64,000 nucleotides of DNA, taken from positions 62,001 through 126,000 of the forward strand of contig JAQSEB010000121.1 in the NCBI GenBank assembly GCA_030063045.1, written 5' to 3'. Source of the DNA: Pratylenchus scribneri (Eukaryota; Nematoda; Chromadorea; Rhabditida; Pratylenchidae). A model generated the notes under the pieces. It worked only from the letters and a program-made list of their open reading frames with translations. It had not been told where the DNA came from and searched no databases. This document shows, piece by piece, positions 13,101 to 25,300 of this stretch. Each line of letters opens with the position of its first letter. Position 1 is the first letter of the stretch. The position numbers and the translations under genes are program-made.

Positions 13101-14156
13101 TCAATCGTACCGCCCTCGTCAGGCATCAAATTATACCTAAAATATGTAAATTTTAGTTTTAATTATTTTTAAAATTTATTAAAAAACATTTTCTATCAAA
13201 AATTTTATTTTATAAAAGAGAATGCTCTATTTTAATTTAAAACAAAATCGAATAATATAATAAAAAAAAGCTCACATTTTGGATGAATAAGATGTCTGAA
13301 TAATTATGTGGGAAGTGAATTGCTCGCCACCAAGATGTTCTGAGCAAACTCCAATGCCAATACCATGTTTGATCAATGCGGATTGCTTTTTCGTATTGCA
13401 TATTTTGGCAACAATATTTTTTCGCTCATCTTCATTGTTAACCTGTGACAATGAAAATGATAATATTAGTTAATAGAAATAAAAACGCACATAAAATTGA
13501 GGAAAAACAAATCCATTGCGACCTTCAAAAAAACTGTCCCAACAAATAAACAAAAAAACAGTGCTCTCTTCACTAAATTAATTTTTTCTTATTCATTATT
13601 CTTTATTTTAAACATTTTAATAATTTAACTTTTTTAAACTAACTTTTGGCATGCAATGTTATTTGGCTGACAGGATTCTTCCGAAGCTTTTTGTTCATTG
13701 TTTTTTCGACATTTTTCCTGCTCCTTCTTACAATGCATCTCATTCATACCCGGTTCACATCTGGGCCCGCAATCCCGACTGGTCAAGATCTCATTGTATT
13801 TACTTTGATTGCATTTTTTAAATCGGAAATCAATTCGCCCTAAATCCAAGCGAAAAATTGGCAGAACAAATTCATCTTTGCCGACGGGAGGCAATTCTTG
13901 TTCCAATGTGCTAAATAATTTTACTCGGGTTGAGCGCAAATTTGTTGTTGATGGCAATGAATGGAACCTGGGAATACCGAAATTATAAATCTTGTAAATA
14001 ATTAATCAAAGTATTTATTAAAAATATTTTGTATAAAACTAACCAATTTTCATTGAATTCCACACCACAAACAAATCCATCATATTTGTAGTGAACAGCA
14101 AAACAAAGAAATACAAGAACAATGAATATGAAACGAGGAAATAGTAGGCCACCCAT
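7161..14156 (-). CDS. Secreted astacin-type zinc metalloprotease with EGF and CUB domains and long extra terminal regions
   Basis: Twenty exons read in continuous phase from ATG 14156 to TAA 7161, about 1057 residues. From the 5' end: 14044-14156, 13644-13967, 13491-13572, 13276-13442, 12929-13136, 12530-12700, 12363-12488, 10976-11177, 10773-10925, 10675-10717, 10480-10630, 9439-9528, 9262-9395, 9083-9216, 8910-9035, 8757-8857, 8530-8701, 8334-8480, 7681-7874, 7161-7496. Exon 1 gives a hydrophobic leader. Exons 2-7 encode about 395 residues I do not recognise, partly cysteine-rich. Exons 8-9 look like a propeptide with a basic RKRQYD cleavage site. The protease has HEIGHALGLYHE (zinc ligands and catalytic Glu) and the Met-turn SVMHY, then an EGF-like exon (8910-9035) and a CUB-like region (GARICC). 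The last two exons (about 176 residues) are unlike CUB. Astacins cleave extracellular proteins. The protease part is secure; the join of exons 7 and 8 across a 1.2-kb intron rests on phase alone. Confidence 0.75.
10201..10218. repeat. Poly-C homopolymer tract
   Basis: A run of about 17-18 cytosines inside the 9529-10479 intron of the astacin gene. It stands out in such AT-rich sequence and is prone to length errors. Confidence 0.9.
11266..12085. mobile_element. About 820-bp foldback element in the astacin gene intron
   Basis: The left end reads tttttgccacccattttat, repeated, and the right end carries the complement (ataaaatgagtggcaaaaa). Inside, longer arms pair: 'ggataaaatgggttta' and 'gcgcgggatatatccgg' on the left match 'taaacccattttatcc' and 'atcccgcacaccc' on the right. 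A core of 'ggattaag' motifs tied to 'tatagggggatta' lies at 11440-11880. No transposase is seen. It accounts for most of the 11178-12362 intron. Confidence 0.7.
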
Positions 14157-14879
14157 TTGGGCAGTCTAGCTGTTTTATTATGAATTTTTTTACTTTAAAA
14201 AATAAAATAGAAAAATAAATAAATTGGTGAATGAATATATAAAATCATCATCATCAAAATTAAAAAATGAATTCGTCATTTATTAGTTAAATCAATTTAT
14301 TAGTCATCATCAACATCATTACCATTTATTTTTTATTTTTTTTCGCCAATATAAATTAAAATTATATTTTCCTTCAAACAGCTAAATTTATGATTATGAA
14401 TAATATGAATGTGAGATTAAAAAAGAATATTTGGAATTGTAAAATAGTTAAATTTTTGAAATTGAATAAATATTTTTTTTATTAAAAAAGAACCAATACC
14501 ATGCCATAAATTATGAAAATTTACATAATTATAAATAGAAGTAAATTTCCGTTCTCATACAAATTCGGATTTTCCATCCTCCTATCCTTCAATTGCATCC
14601 TATCTTCCTAAATAATTTTCCAATCAAAATGTGTCATTAAATTTTGATAAACCCCGAAACTTGCGATTATCTTGAGATGACACCTCTTTGAAATCGAATC
14701 AAATTAAATGAAAATTTGCCAAATTTATTCAAAATATATTCTCTTTTAATTCACAATAATTATATAATTGTGGAGAATATGCTAATACTTTTTCATCAAC
14801 ATATATTATTCATTTTCATAATTTATATTTAAATATTATTCCCATTCTCTTGTTTGTTTCCTTTTCAATTTTCATCTCT
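14157..14879. other. AT-rich spacer between astacin 5' end and endoglucanase 3' end
   Basis: Contains only AT-rich sequence with runs such as 'catcatcatcaa'. It should hold the astacin promoter (reading leftward) and the endoglucanase 3' UTR. I could not fix any single motif. Confidence 0.4.
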
Positions 14880-16464
14880 TCAGCAACTGACTCCATTGCT
14901 TTGTGATTTCAACTTCGCTTTGACCAATTTGCCCGAGGCGGTCAACACCGAATCCGAGCCAACATCTGAAGGTGAAGTGCCCTGATTCAGTGCAGCTGAT
15001 CCTTCATTTTTGGCATCCACAGCCCAATTTGCATAGGAAATTTTGTTGTTGTCCAAAAATGTGTACCATTCATTGGTGGAAGCTTCATCAACGCCCCCAT
15101 TGCCATCTGCGCTCACTGTGCCATATTCGGTCACGAAAATGCAAACATTCTAAAAATTAATATACATTGAAAAATGATTTTCGTTAATTTCGAATTATTT
15201 TTTTTTCAAGTTAACGAAAATTAAAATTTAAATAAATGTTGAATTCCAAAAAAAAATTTATATGGGATAAAACAAAATGTTCGCAGCTGAATATTTAAAT
15301 TTAATAAATTTGATAGATAGATACTGGGTTGTCCAAAGTCGGTTTCGATTTGAAAAATTTGATAAAATTTCAAAGCGAAATTTGGGAATTTTAAATAACC
15401 GAAAACAAGAGAAACCGAAACCGAAAACCGATATATTTTAAAATCCGGAAACTATTTTAAAACCACACGTTCGAAAAACCGACTACGGACAACCCTAATA
15501 AATATCATTTTTAGTTTTTAATTTTGATAGATGAATTGATTTGGAGAAAGATTTAATGGATTTACTTGAAAATTGGCATAAATTTATGACCAAAAAGGCG
15601 GCAAAATATGCTAAAATCAAAAAGTTTTTTTGGCAATAATTTTTTGACGAATTATATTTTTAATCAATCATTTTGATTTAAAAATGCCCTACAGAAAATA
15701 TTAACTTTTATTAACTTAAAAGATTCCTAAGTTTTTTGTCAATATGTCTGATGCTTTACCTTATCCAATGCAGTTTTGGTCTTGTCCCGCAATGATTGTT
15801 TATGGGTTGCGGCATAAAAATGAAGAGTGTAGCACAAATTTTCGCCTGAAACTGGATTGTTTGCTGCCACATCCACATCCTGTGACCAAGTTGGTGTGCC
15901 CATCACGATAATATTCTTCGTGTCAATTTCCCGAATTGCTTTGACCACTTCCTCATGATAAGGCTTCACAACACTGGCCCAGTCAACTTGAAGGGGTTCA
16001 TTGAATGTTTCATAGATGATGTGCGGGTTGGAGCCATATTTTTTGGCAATGTCTTTGAAGAATGCGATTGCATCACTTTTATGGTTTTGGGCATTGTGGT
16101 CATGCCAATCGACGAGCACATAAATGCCATTTTCAATGGCAGCTTTGATTACGGTTTCCACCAGGGCCAATTGTGCATCTTTGTTGCTCAAATAGCCGCT
16201 GCCCTCCTCAACGCCCATTGCGGCGCGCACCAAATTGACATTCCATTGGCATTTCAGCTGTTTGACAACATCGGCCGTGTAGAAGGGCGATCCTTCCGGG
16301 AAACTCGACCAAAACAGGGACATTCCATGCAGTACAACCTCAGAACCGCCGGAGCCAACAATTTTATTACCCTTCACTGACAATTGGCCATAGGGCGGGG
16401 GGGCGGCAGCATTGGCCAATGTCAGGGAGATGGCCAAAATGGTGAGCACGAAAATTGATGACAT
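14880..16464 (-). CDS. eng: Secreted GH5 beta-1,4-endoglucanase (cellulase)
   Basis: Two exons, 15760-16464 and 14880-15149, join in phase 0 around a 610-bp intron, giving 324 residues. The N-terminus is a signal peptide (MSSIFVLTILAISLTLANA). The fold carries GH5 landmarks: HGMSLFW, VLVDWHDH, the acid/base glutamate in YETFNEP, TPTWSQDVD, LHFYAATH, and the nucleophile in FVTEYGT at the start of exon 2. It hydrolyses beta-1,4 bonds in cellulose. In tylenchid plant parasites such enzymes are secreted from pharyngeal glands to soften plant walls, and the family is widely held to derive from bacteria by horizontal transfer. The protein ends soon after the catalytic fold, with no linker or CBM2. 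A few residues differ from cyst-nematode forms, but catalysis looks intact. GC is clearly higher than in neighbouring sequence. Confidence 0.93.
15320..15500. repeat. Dispersed 'gaaaccgaaaaccg' repeat in the endoglucanase intron
   Basis: A stretch reading 'gggttgtccaaagtcggtttcgatt ... cgaaatttgggaatttt ... aagagaaaccgaaaccgaaaaccg'. Similar text recurs near 46985-47135, 48530-48670 and, more weakly, 57880-58000. It is a short old interspersed repeat of unknown class. Confidence 0.45.
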
Positions 16465-17215
16465 TTTTGTTGGGTGATGAATATGCTTGAGGAAAGAATG
16501 ATACTTTGACTAAATTTTGGGCGCCTATTTATTGCCCCAAATTTGTGTGAGAGAATGATTTTTACTCACAATTAAATCAAATAAATTATCCATGCAAAAT
16601 TTGTTCAACTGCCAAATGGTGTTCTTCAATCTATTTTTTTTCAATTTTTGGCCTCTACGAATGGAGAATGAACCATTGGGCAAGAAAATTAAATTGAATT
16701 TAACTGAATAAATATTAAATTGATTGTGCGAAAATTGTCAATGTGGTATTGGTGCCTGATTTTTGGTCCAAAATTCTGACGCGTTGGAATGTTTACTTAT
16801 TATATGTTCGCTCTCCACCGGATTTGACTTATTTAATTGTGAAGCTATCCAAATAGAATGCTAGCTGTTCTTTTTTTTACACCAATCATCAAAAATGCCC
16901 TCCACACCTGCTGCTTCGTTCATTGGTCGATTGTCGATTCTCATTTTTTAAAATTTTATTTTCTTCTCTTCACTCATAAAATCAAAAATCAAATCTTCAC
17001 AAAATAGAAAGGACAAATTTTATTATTAAAATTAAAAAAAAAAAACAATTAAAATGAAAAATTTGGCTAATGAAAGAATTAAATTTGGATTATTATTATT
17101 CTAATTTCGCTTTATCACTTTATTATGAAAATTTGTTATAGTATTTATAATAATTATACAAAATAACTAGAGAGTAAACATTTTAAAAAGTATCCGTTTT
17201 GATAAATTCCTATTT
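16465..17215. other. Endoglucanase upstream region
   Basis: About 750 bp upstream of the endoglucanase start. It should hold the promoter, but I could not recognise a gland-specific element or a clear TATA box. AT-rich with homopolymer runs. Confidence 0.35.
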
Positions 17216-17320
17216 ATTATATTGGGGAGTAGGGAAAATCTGGCATTTTTTGAATTGTGCAAATAGGACATCTCTATATGAGCGAAATGTGCAAAAACTG
17301 GCCAACAGGCAAACAAAAAA
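17216..17320 (-). pseudogene. Fragment of a Str-type chemoreceptor C-terminus
   Basis: Read leftward, this encodes LASFCTFRSYRDVLFAQFKK, which lines up with LASLWTFRPYRDALLRQFKK in the last exon of the receptor at 32738-34769. The DNA is also similar (17236-17305 against 32758-32826). No upstream receptor exons remain; the 30-bp minisatellite takes over where they should be. A dead fragment of a duplicated receptor. Confidence 0.65.
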
Positions 17321-17335
17321 TAGGCGGAATTATAA

Positions 17336-17703
17336 TTTGGTGAAATACAAAATTGACAGAATTAATTTGGTGAAATACAAAATTGAAAGAATTAATTTGG
17401 TGAAATACAAAATTGACAGAATTAATTTGGTGAAATACAAAATTGAAAGAATTAATTTGGTGAAATACAAAATTGAAAGAATTAATTTGGTGAAATACAA
17501 AATTGAAAGAATTAATTTGGTAAAATACAAAATTGAAAGAATTAATTTGGTGAAATACAAAATTGAAAGAATTAATTTGGTGAAATACAAAATTGACAGA
17601 ATTAATTTGGTGAAATACAAAATTGACAGAATTAATTTGGTGAAATACAAAATTGACAGAATTAATTTGGTGAAATACAAAATTGACAGAATTAATTTGG
17701 TAA
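17336..17703. repeat. 30-bp minisatellite, about 12 copies
   Basis: Tandem units of ttaatttggtgaaatacaaa plus attgaaagaa or attgacagaa. The unit length is a multiple of three and several frames on both strands stay open, so long but artificial ORFs arise (forward frame repeat RINLVKYKIE). I do not regard these as genes. Confidence 0.92.
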
Positions 17704-17784
17704 ACCTGAAACACATCTCTTTCCTTTATTCAGCCTAAATTACATTATTATACCGTTAAAGAAATTACGAATTATTATTGCCCA

Positions 17785-18120
17785 TTCCGTGCTCAATTGC
17801 CCATTACACGAATTTGTTTTTGCCTTTACAGTTACGGCTGATCTTTTTGGTTTGTAAAATGGATATAGGATTGTCAATAGGAAAGCGCAATTGGAAGGGA
17901 AATCTGACAGGTGAGATTTGTTGCCCTTTCATTGCCCAATTCCAATTGCCCATTCAACCGCTTTTATTTTTGCTTTTTTGAGGTAAATACACAGCTCTGA
18001 TTTTTTAGTTTGTAAAATGGATATAAGATTGGCAATGGGAATGCGCAATTGGAATGGAAATCTGACTCGTGAGATTGGTTAAGATTATGAATAAGGGATT
18101 GAGTGCCCCCAAATCCCAAG
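17785..18120. repeat. Two tandem copies of a repeat, mirrored at 53540-53700
   Basis: The phrase 'tttgtaaaatggatata.gattg.caat.gga' followed by 'gcgcaattggaa.ggaaatctgac' occurs twice, near 17850 and near 18010. The reverse complement is found near 53610-53690. This marks the outer edge of the inverted duplication that carries the RING-module genes. Confidence 0.65.
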
Positions 18121-18494
18121 GTGTATAAGGGACACGCAATTCTGCCAATTGGGCCAAAAATTATAGGGAATAGAATTACGGCAGATCTTGGTAGTCAAGG
18201 AAGAATTATATGTACACTTTCATTCATTTGTTCGATTATTCGAGATGGATTCACATTTCATATAATCGAAGAAAGCTAATAATTCCCTTATTAATTATAT
18301 TTTAAAAATATTTTTTATTAAAATTATAAAAAAAAAATAAAATTTTCAAAACCTAGAATGACTTTAATTAGCCTTATTCGGAATGTAGCCATTTTATGAT
18401 GATTTTGAAATATTTTTAGTTAAATATAATTTTCGGAATTTTATTTGAAATCAAATTCCATTCAACAAATTTTTTGGCGGACGATTGTTCCGTT

Positions 18495-18848
18495 TATATG
18501 TAACAGATAATTCTGGGAATTACTAATTCCCGGAATTAGCTAACAGTTTTGCTAGCTAATTTCGGGAATCTCAGCTTTTAACCATCGCACTAGCAAGAAG
18601 GCTCAATGGACTAGGGTTAGAGTTATGGTTAAGGGTGGCATGGGTTTTTGTGGCTTGAGGTTAGGGATTAAGACCTAGGGTTAGGGTATACCGGCCTGCA
18701 ATTGAAATTTCATAAAGTAAATTGACCATTCCGCGTCGAAAGAGCTTATTTTCGGTTCGGGTCTGTATAAGATGACTAGAAGCCGAATTTCCCGAAATTA
18801 GCTAGCACAAACAATTAGCTAATTTCCCAAAATTAGCTGTAACATATA
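18495..18848. mobile_element. Foldback MITE-like element
   Basis: Ends are tatatgtaacagataattctgggaatta on the left and taatttcccaaaattagctgtaacatata on the right, nearly complementary. Repeated 'gctaattt(c/cc)gggaa' motifs are inside. The matching part of the inverted arm near 53140 lacks it, so it arrived after that duplication. Confidence 0.6.
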
Positions 18849-18947
18849 CAAATTATTTTTAATTCTATAATTCCTTTATCCCTTTATATAAAATCATCCA
18901 TAATAAATTAGGTGCGGATTTTTTTTCCACAAAATTAATACTTTTTT

Positions 18948-19270
18948 CTATAAGGTACTTTTTTGATTAGTTTTTTGTATAACTTTTTAGTATTTTATAC
19001 TAGATTACCAAATCTAATAACCAATTTATAGAACTCATCGAGATACGACGATTGATGCAAAGTTTGTCGCGGTTTGTCCAAAATTCAAGGGATTAAACTG
19101 TTTAAACCGTATCTAGTTTTTGGTTTATAACTCTTTTAGTTTTTTAACCAATCCACGTCAAACTTTGTATCTTTCGACGCATCTCAATGAGAATAAAATG
19201 GTATGAGGTTTATAGAACAAGGAGCAAGCACTAATAAGTTATTACATTATGAACAAAAAGTACTTATTAT
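18948..19270. mobile_element. Foldback MITE, family A, diverged copy 3
   Basis: Opposed arms contain 'tttatagaactcatcgagatacgacg' and 'cgacgcatctcaatgagaataaaatggtatgaggtttatagaac', the family A signature. It ends about 90 bp before the start codon of the RING-module gene, so it lies in that gene's promoter or 5' UTR. Confidence 0.6.
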
Positions 19271-19358
19271 TTTATGGAGAAAATATACCTTTTTCGTAAT
19301 AAATTTGTTGTTTAATTTTTATTTTCAGAAAAAAAAATTAAATTTAAAAATTAAAATT

Positions 19359-22300
19359 ATGAAATTTTTTTGCATTATTTTTATTATTTTTTATATTCCT
19401 TCATGCATTTCCCCAAATCCTCTTAATTACATATTGCCGAGAAAAAATTGTAAGTTCGTGAAAAATGTGAAATTAATAAAAATTAAACTAATAATGTTTG
19501 CTTTATTTTTTAGCCCTCCAATTTGAATGCATTTTGGAATTCATTTTGGGGATACACATTGTTAAAACTGAATTATTTGCTAAAAATATCTCCGAAAATT
19601 ATAAAATATTTCGACGAATTGTGCCAAACGATGAGATAAAAAATTTAAAAATATACAAAAATGATTTGAACAAATATTATTTTGAAAAATTGGAAAATGA
19701 GGGTGAAGCTAATAAAAAAACTGAAGAATGTTTTTTGATGAATGAGAAAATTTTAGGAAAAGATAGAAAATATTTATCAATGAAAAAATTGTTACAACTA
19801 TCTGAGAATAAAATTTTTTTGCCAAATGAATGGCAGGAAAAATTTGGTAAGATTTATCATTTTAAAAATTTAAACAGCATTTAAATTATTTTAATAATAG
19901 CTGAATTCTCAATTAAAGAATTTATATTATTTTGATTTATATTTTTATATTTAGTTAAATTTCTAATTTTAATTTAATAAAATTGTCGATTTTTATTTTA
20001 ATAATTGAAGGTTTATCCGACTGTTTAATTTAAGGTGCTAGCGCATTTCATCGAAAAGGTCGGAAATGCGCGTTTCACCGAAAAAGGTCGGAAATGTTCA
20101 TATTTCAATTTAGAGGGGTTAAACCAAAAAACCAAAGATGTTTTCAGATTCAGCATGTTGGAAAACCCCTAAAACCAGTTTAAAAACATATGTTTATAAA
20201 TGTTAAACTAGCAAAAACATTGTTTGTTTGAAATACATGTAAAATATCAACAACATTGTTGTTTTAAAAGCTTTTGCGCAAAAAATTTATGTTTTTAAAC
20301 TGGTTTTAGGGGTTTTCCAACATGCTGAATCTGAAAACATCTTTGGTTTTTTGGTTTAACCCCTCTAAATTGAAATATGAACATTTCCGACCTTTTTCGG
20401 TGAAACGCGCATTTCCGATCTTTTCGATGAAACGCGCAAACACGTTAATTTAATTTCGTCTGAGCTGTTTTAATTTATTTGAGCAAGTTTAATTTATTCT
20501 GAGTGAGTACATAAACATTTGCCCCTGTTTCCTAGAAATTTAATTTTACCGGTTCCCAAATTTAATTTAGCCTGTTTCCTTAATATTCCGCCTACCGTAT
20601 TTATTCTATTTTAAGCCCCGGGGCTTAAAAATTTCAGAGAACCTCCGAGGTGGCAACTTTTCGAAATTTTTGAAATAAAAAATGCTTATTTCGGCTTAAT
20701 TTCACCTCTAAATTGGTTAGTTTTGAAATGAATTTTTCGATAGGGGGGCTTATAATAGAGAGGGGGCTTAAAATAGAATAAATACGGTATTTCCAAAACA
20801 TTTAATTTCGCCTATTTCCCAAATATTTAATTCAGCTTGTTTCCTAAATATTTAATTCCTCCTGTTTCCCAACATTTAATTCCGCCTGTTTCCCAACATT
20901 TATTTCCGCCTGTTTCCCAATATTTAATTCCGCCAAACATTTAATTCCGCCTGTTTCCCAACATTTAATTCCGCCTGTTTCCCAACATTTAATTCCGCCT
21001 TTTCTCCAACACTTAACTCCGCCAGTTTTAAATTAATTCCAATTTTTTAAAATTAATTCCGCTATTTTAATTCTTATCATCTTTTTTTATTGCTTAAATA
21101 AATTCGCCATTCTCATTCAGATCTGTCATTAGAAATCTTCCGAGTTCATTTTTCCGCCCTTGTAACAATAAAATTCAAATAAATTATTTATTTTTCACAG
21201 ATTCCTTGCAAAATTATATGCTTGATTTAATTATAAATTCCAAATTATATAAATTTGGAAGCATCAAACCAATTTTCTTGGATAAATTGAATGGAAAAAA
21301 AAGCGATGAAATAAGGAAAAATGTATTGGTAAAGGCATATAGACTTAAAGAAAAACCAAATATTGTTTTACAATGGAAATGGGATGTAAATATGCCAAAA
21401 CCGGAGGAGACAATTTTTGAGGAAGGCGATCATGGATTCCAAATTTTGAAAAAATGTGAAGAATTGGAATTGGACATCGGGTTATTTTTTATAATATAAA
21501 ATGAATTTAACAATCAAAATTAAAAATAAAACTATGAAAAATTTTATTTAATTTTTTAATAAATAGAAAAAACAAAATATTGGCTTATGGAAAGAAAAAA
21601 ATTGATGCATTGAAATTGCTAAAATATTTCAATGAGGAACAATTATTTTTCGGCCCTCAATTCATAAAAATAAAAGGTACGAATTTATTAATAATTATAT
21701 AAATTAACAATTTTATTTTAAAGATTATATTTATTAAGTTTTATAGAATTTTATTCTCGAGAAATAAAATAGTGATGAAATGACAATAGATTCGGAAAAA
21801 TCAATTAATAATTAAATTTCAGAGCATTCATCAGAAATGGAATGCGTTTTGGAATATATTTTGGAGACGCGCATTGTTAAAACTGAATTATTTGTAAAAT
21901 ATATCTCTGAAAATTATTATAAAATATTTCGTCGAATTGTACCGAATGATGAGATAAAAAATTTAAAAATATACAAAAATGATATGAATAAATATTATTT
22001 TGAAAAATTGGAAAATGAGGGTGAAGCCAATAAAAAAACTGAAGAATGTTTTTGGATTAATGTGGAGGCTTTAGACATAGATGGAAATTATTTATCAATG
22101 GAAAAATTGATCAGTCTGAAAGAAAATCAAAATGTCTTGTCAAATGAATGGCATAAAAAATTGGGTGAGAAAATTTATTTTAAAATATATTCAAAACATT
22201 CTCTAATTTTTTATTTATTACTTTGCTCATTTTTCAATTAAAAAATTTATTTTATTTTTATATAATTTGATATATTTATTGACATTAAAATTTTTTAATG

Positions 22301-25300
22301 GAAAGGTGAAATCCCGAATTGAAATTACGCATCTTTTATTTAATTCCGCCTGTTTTGTTTATAAATCCATATTTGATTCAATTTTTTCCCTATCCTACAA
22401 AAATTCAAATTAATTATTTTTTCATAGATTCCCTGCAAAATTGTATGCTTGATTTCATTGTAAATTCCAAATTATATAAATTTGGAAGCACCAAACAAAT
22501 TTTTTTGAATGAATTGAAGGGCAAAACAGTTGAAGAAAAAGCAATATTAAGGGAATATAAAAACAATGAAAATCCAAATATTGTCTTGCGATGGAATTGG
22601 GGAGTAAAAATGCCAAAACCGGAGGAGACAATTTATGAAGAGGGCCATCATGGATTCCAGGCTTTGAAAAAATGTCAACAATTTGAATTAAACAACCAAA
22701 AAAATAATGGGTATCTTAAATTATATATTAAATAATAAAATTGATAAATTATCAAAATATATTAATCACAAAAAATGTATTTATATCATATTCTTATTTA
22801 CTAAAATTAAATTGGTATTTTTCCCATTAATTAAACTTTTATTTTGACAGAAATAGAAAAGACAAAATGTTGGCGCAAGAAAAGGAAAAAATAGATGCAA
22901 TGGAATTGCTCAAATATTTCAATAAGGAACAATTATTTATGAGCCATCATATCAGAAAGAGTATGAAAATATTAATAATAATTTAATTAATAATAATTTA
23001 AAATTTTATCAAAAACACATGGTAAAATAGTTAATTTTGTGCCAAATATTCAAAAAAAGTTATTATATTTTATAGGTTTTCAACTTTCAAATGCGATGAT
23101 ATTTTATTTTGTTATTTATTCTGCTCTAATATTTCTTTATTGTAAACTGATTTTGTGAAATTCAAGAAAATTACATTCTTTGATGGAATCATAAAAATTT
23201 AATCGATATAGAATGAATGGAGCAAAATAAATATCAAAATTGCATTGCAAATTAAAAAATTTAATCTTATCTAAAATTTTTTTCAAAAAAATATGTGAAA
23301 TAAACATATGAGAAGAAAATAATGAAGAAAAAAAATTAATCAGTAAAATAAATTAAATTAAATTAATCGATTAATCATTATATAAATTTCTTACGATTTC
23401 GCAAAAAAAACAAATGATTTAATAATTATTTTTCAGAGCATATACCTGAAATTGAATGCATTTTGGATTATATTTTGGAAACGCGAATTGTTCAAACCGA
23501 AATATTTGTCGAAGATTTACATAATGAAAGAGAATTTCAATTTTTTAAAAGAATTGTGCCGAATGATGAGATAAAAAAATTAAAAATTCACAAAAATGAT
23601 ATGAACAAATATTATTTTGAAAAATTGGCGAATAATTTTGAGGCAATTGAAAAAACTGAAGAGTGTTTTTCGATGAATGTGCAAGCTTTAGAAGAAGATA
23701 GAAATTATTTATCAATGGAAAAATTATTCCATCTGACCGAAAATCGACTTATATTGCCTCCGGAATGGCAGAACAAATTAGGTGAGCTTTATTTTTAAAA
23801 ATTAGTTAGCATTTACTTAATTTCAATTAAAGAATTTAAATTTATTTTTGATACTTATTTTATATTAATAAAATTTCTAATATTTAATTTAATGGAACTG
23901 TCGGCTTTATTCTTACCTAGCTCAGTATTGTGCCGAAGGCCCTAGCGGGCATTCTTCTGAGCATTTAATTACTTCTGTTTCCCAACATATAATTCCACTT
24001 GTTTCCCAAACATTTAATTCCGCCTGTTTCCCAAACATTTAATTCCTCCTGTTTTGCAAACATTTAATTCCGCCTGTTTCCCAAACATTTAATTCCGCCT
24101 GTTTCCCAAACATTTAATTCCGCCTGTTTCCCAAACATTTAATTCCGCCTGTTTCACAAACATTTAATTCCGCCTGTTTCACAAACATTTAATTCCGCCT
24201 ATTTCCCAACATTTAATTCCGCCTGTTTCCCAAACATTTAATTCCGCCTGTTTCCCAAACATTTAATTCCGCCTATTTCCCAACATTTAATTCCGCCTGT
24301 TTCACAAACATTTAATTCCGCCTGTTTCACAAACATTTAATTCCGCCTGTTTCCCACACATTTAATTCCGCCTGTTTCCCAAGCATTTAATTCCGCCTGT
24401 TTCACAAACATTTAATTCCGCCTGTTTCACAAACATTTAATTCCGCCTGTTTCCCAAACATTTAATTCCGCCTGTTTCACAAACATTTAATTCCGCCTGT
24501 TTCACAAACATTTAATTCCGCCTGTTTCACAAACATTTATTTCCGCCTGTTTCACAAACATTTAATTCCGCCTGTTTCCCAAGCATTTAATTCCGCCTGT
24601 TTCACAAACATTTAATTCCGCCTGTTTCCCACACATTTAATTCCGCCTGTTCCCAAACATTTAATTCCGCCTGTTTTGCAAACATTTAATTCCGCCTATT
24701 TCCCAACATTTAATTCCGCCAGTTTTCTATAAATCCGAATTTTTTAAATTAATTCCGTTGTTTTAATCCTTAAATTATTTCGCCATTTTTATTCTTAAAA
24801 TTGCCATTCTCATTTAAATCTGCCATTTAAAATCTTCTACGTTCAATTTTTCCATCCTTCTTCGAACAAAATTTAATAAATTATTTATTCACAGATTCCT
24901 TGCAAAATTGTATGCTTGATTACATTATAAATTCCACATTATATAAATTTGGAAGCATCAAACCAATTTTCTTGGATAAATTGAAGGGAAATACAATCGA
25001 TGAAATAAGGAAAATGGTAATGATTGATACATATAGACTGAAAGAAAAACCAAATATTGTTTTACAATGGAAATGGGATGTAAATATGCCAAAACCGGAG
25101 GAGACAATTTTTGAGGAAGGCGATCATGGATTCCAAATTTTGAAAAAATGTGAAGAATTGGAATTGGACATCGGGTTATTTTTTATTATATAAAACGAAT
25201 AAACAATCAAAATTAAAAATAAAACTATGAAAAATTTTATTTAATTTTTTAATAAATAGAAAAAACAAAATATTGGCTTATGGAAAGAAAAAAAATGATG

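Noticed and set aside
15955..16380. 141-codon forward ORF opposite the endoglucanase
   Set aside because: It is an antisense shadow of a well-supported GH5 exon.
17199..17738. Long ORFs on both strands through the 30-bp repeat (RINLVKYKIE and FVFHQINSVN repeats)
   Set aside because: The unit is a multiple of three without stops in several frames, so open frames are automatic. No leader, splice sites or homology support a protein.
18600..18720. 'agggttagagttatggttaagggtggc' as a gene or telomeric tract
   Set aside because: Too short and degenerate; it lies inside a foldback element.
23935..24725. CRISPR-like array
   Set aside because: Units are directly adjacent with no unique spacers, the region is an intron and the genome is eukaryotic. 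It is a satellite.
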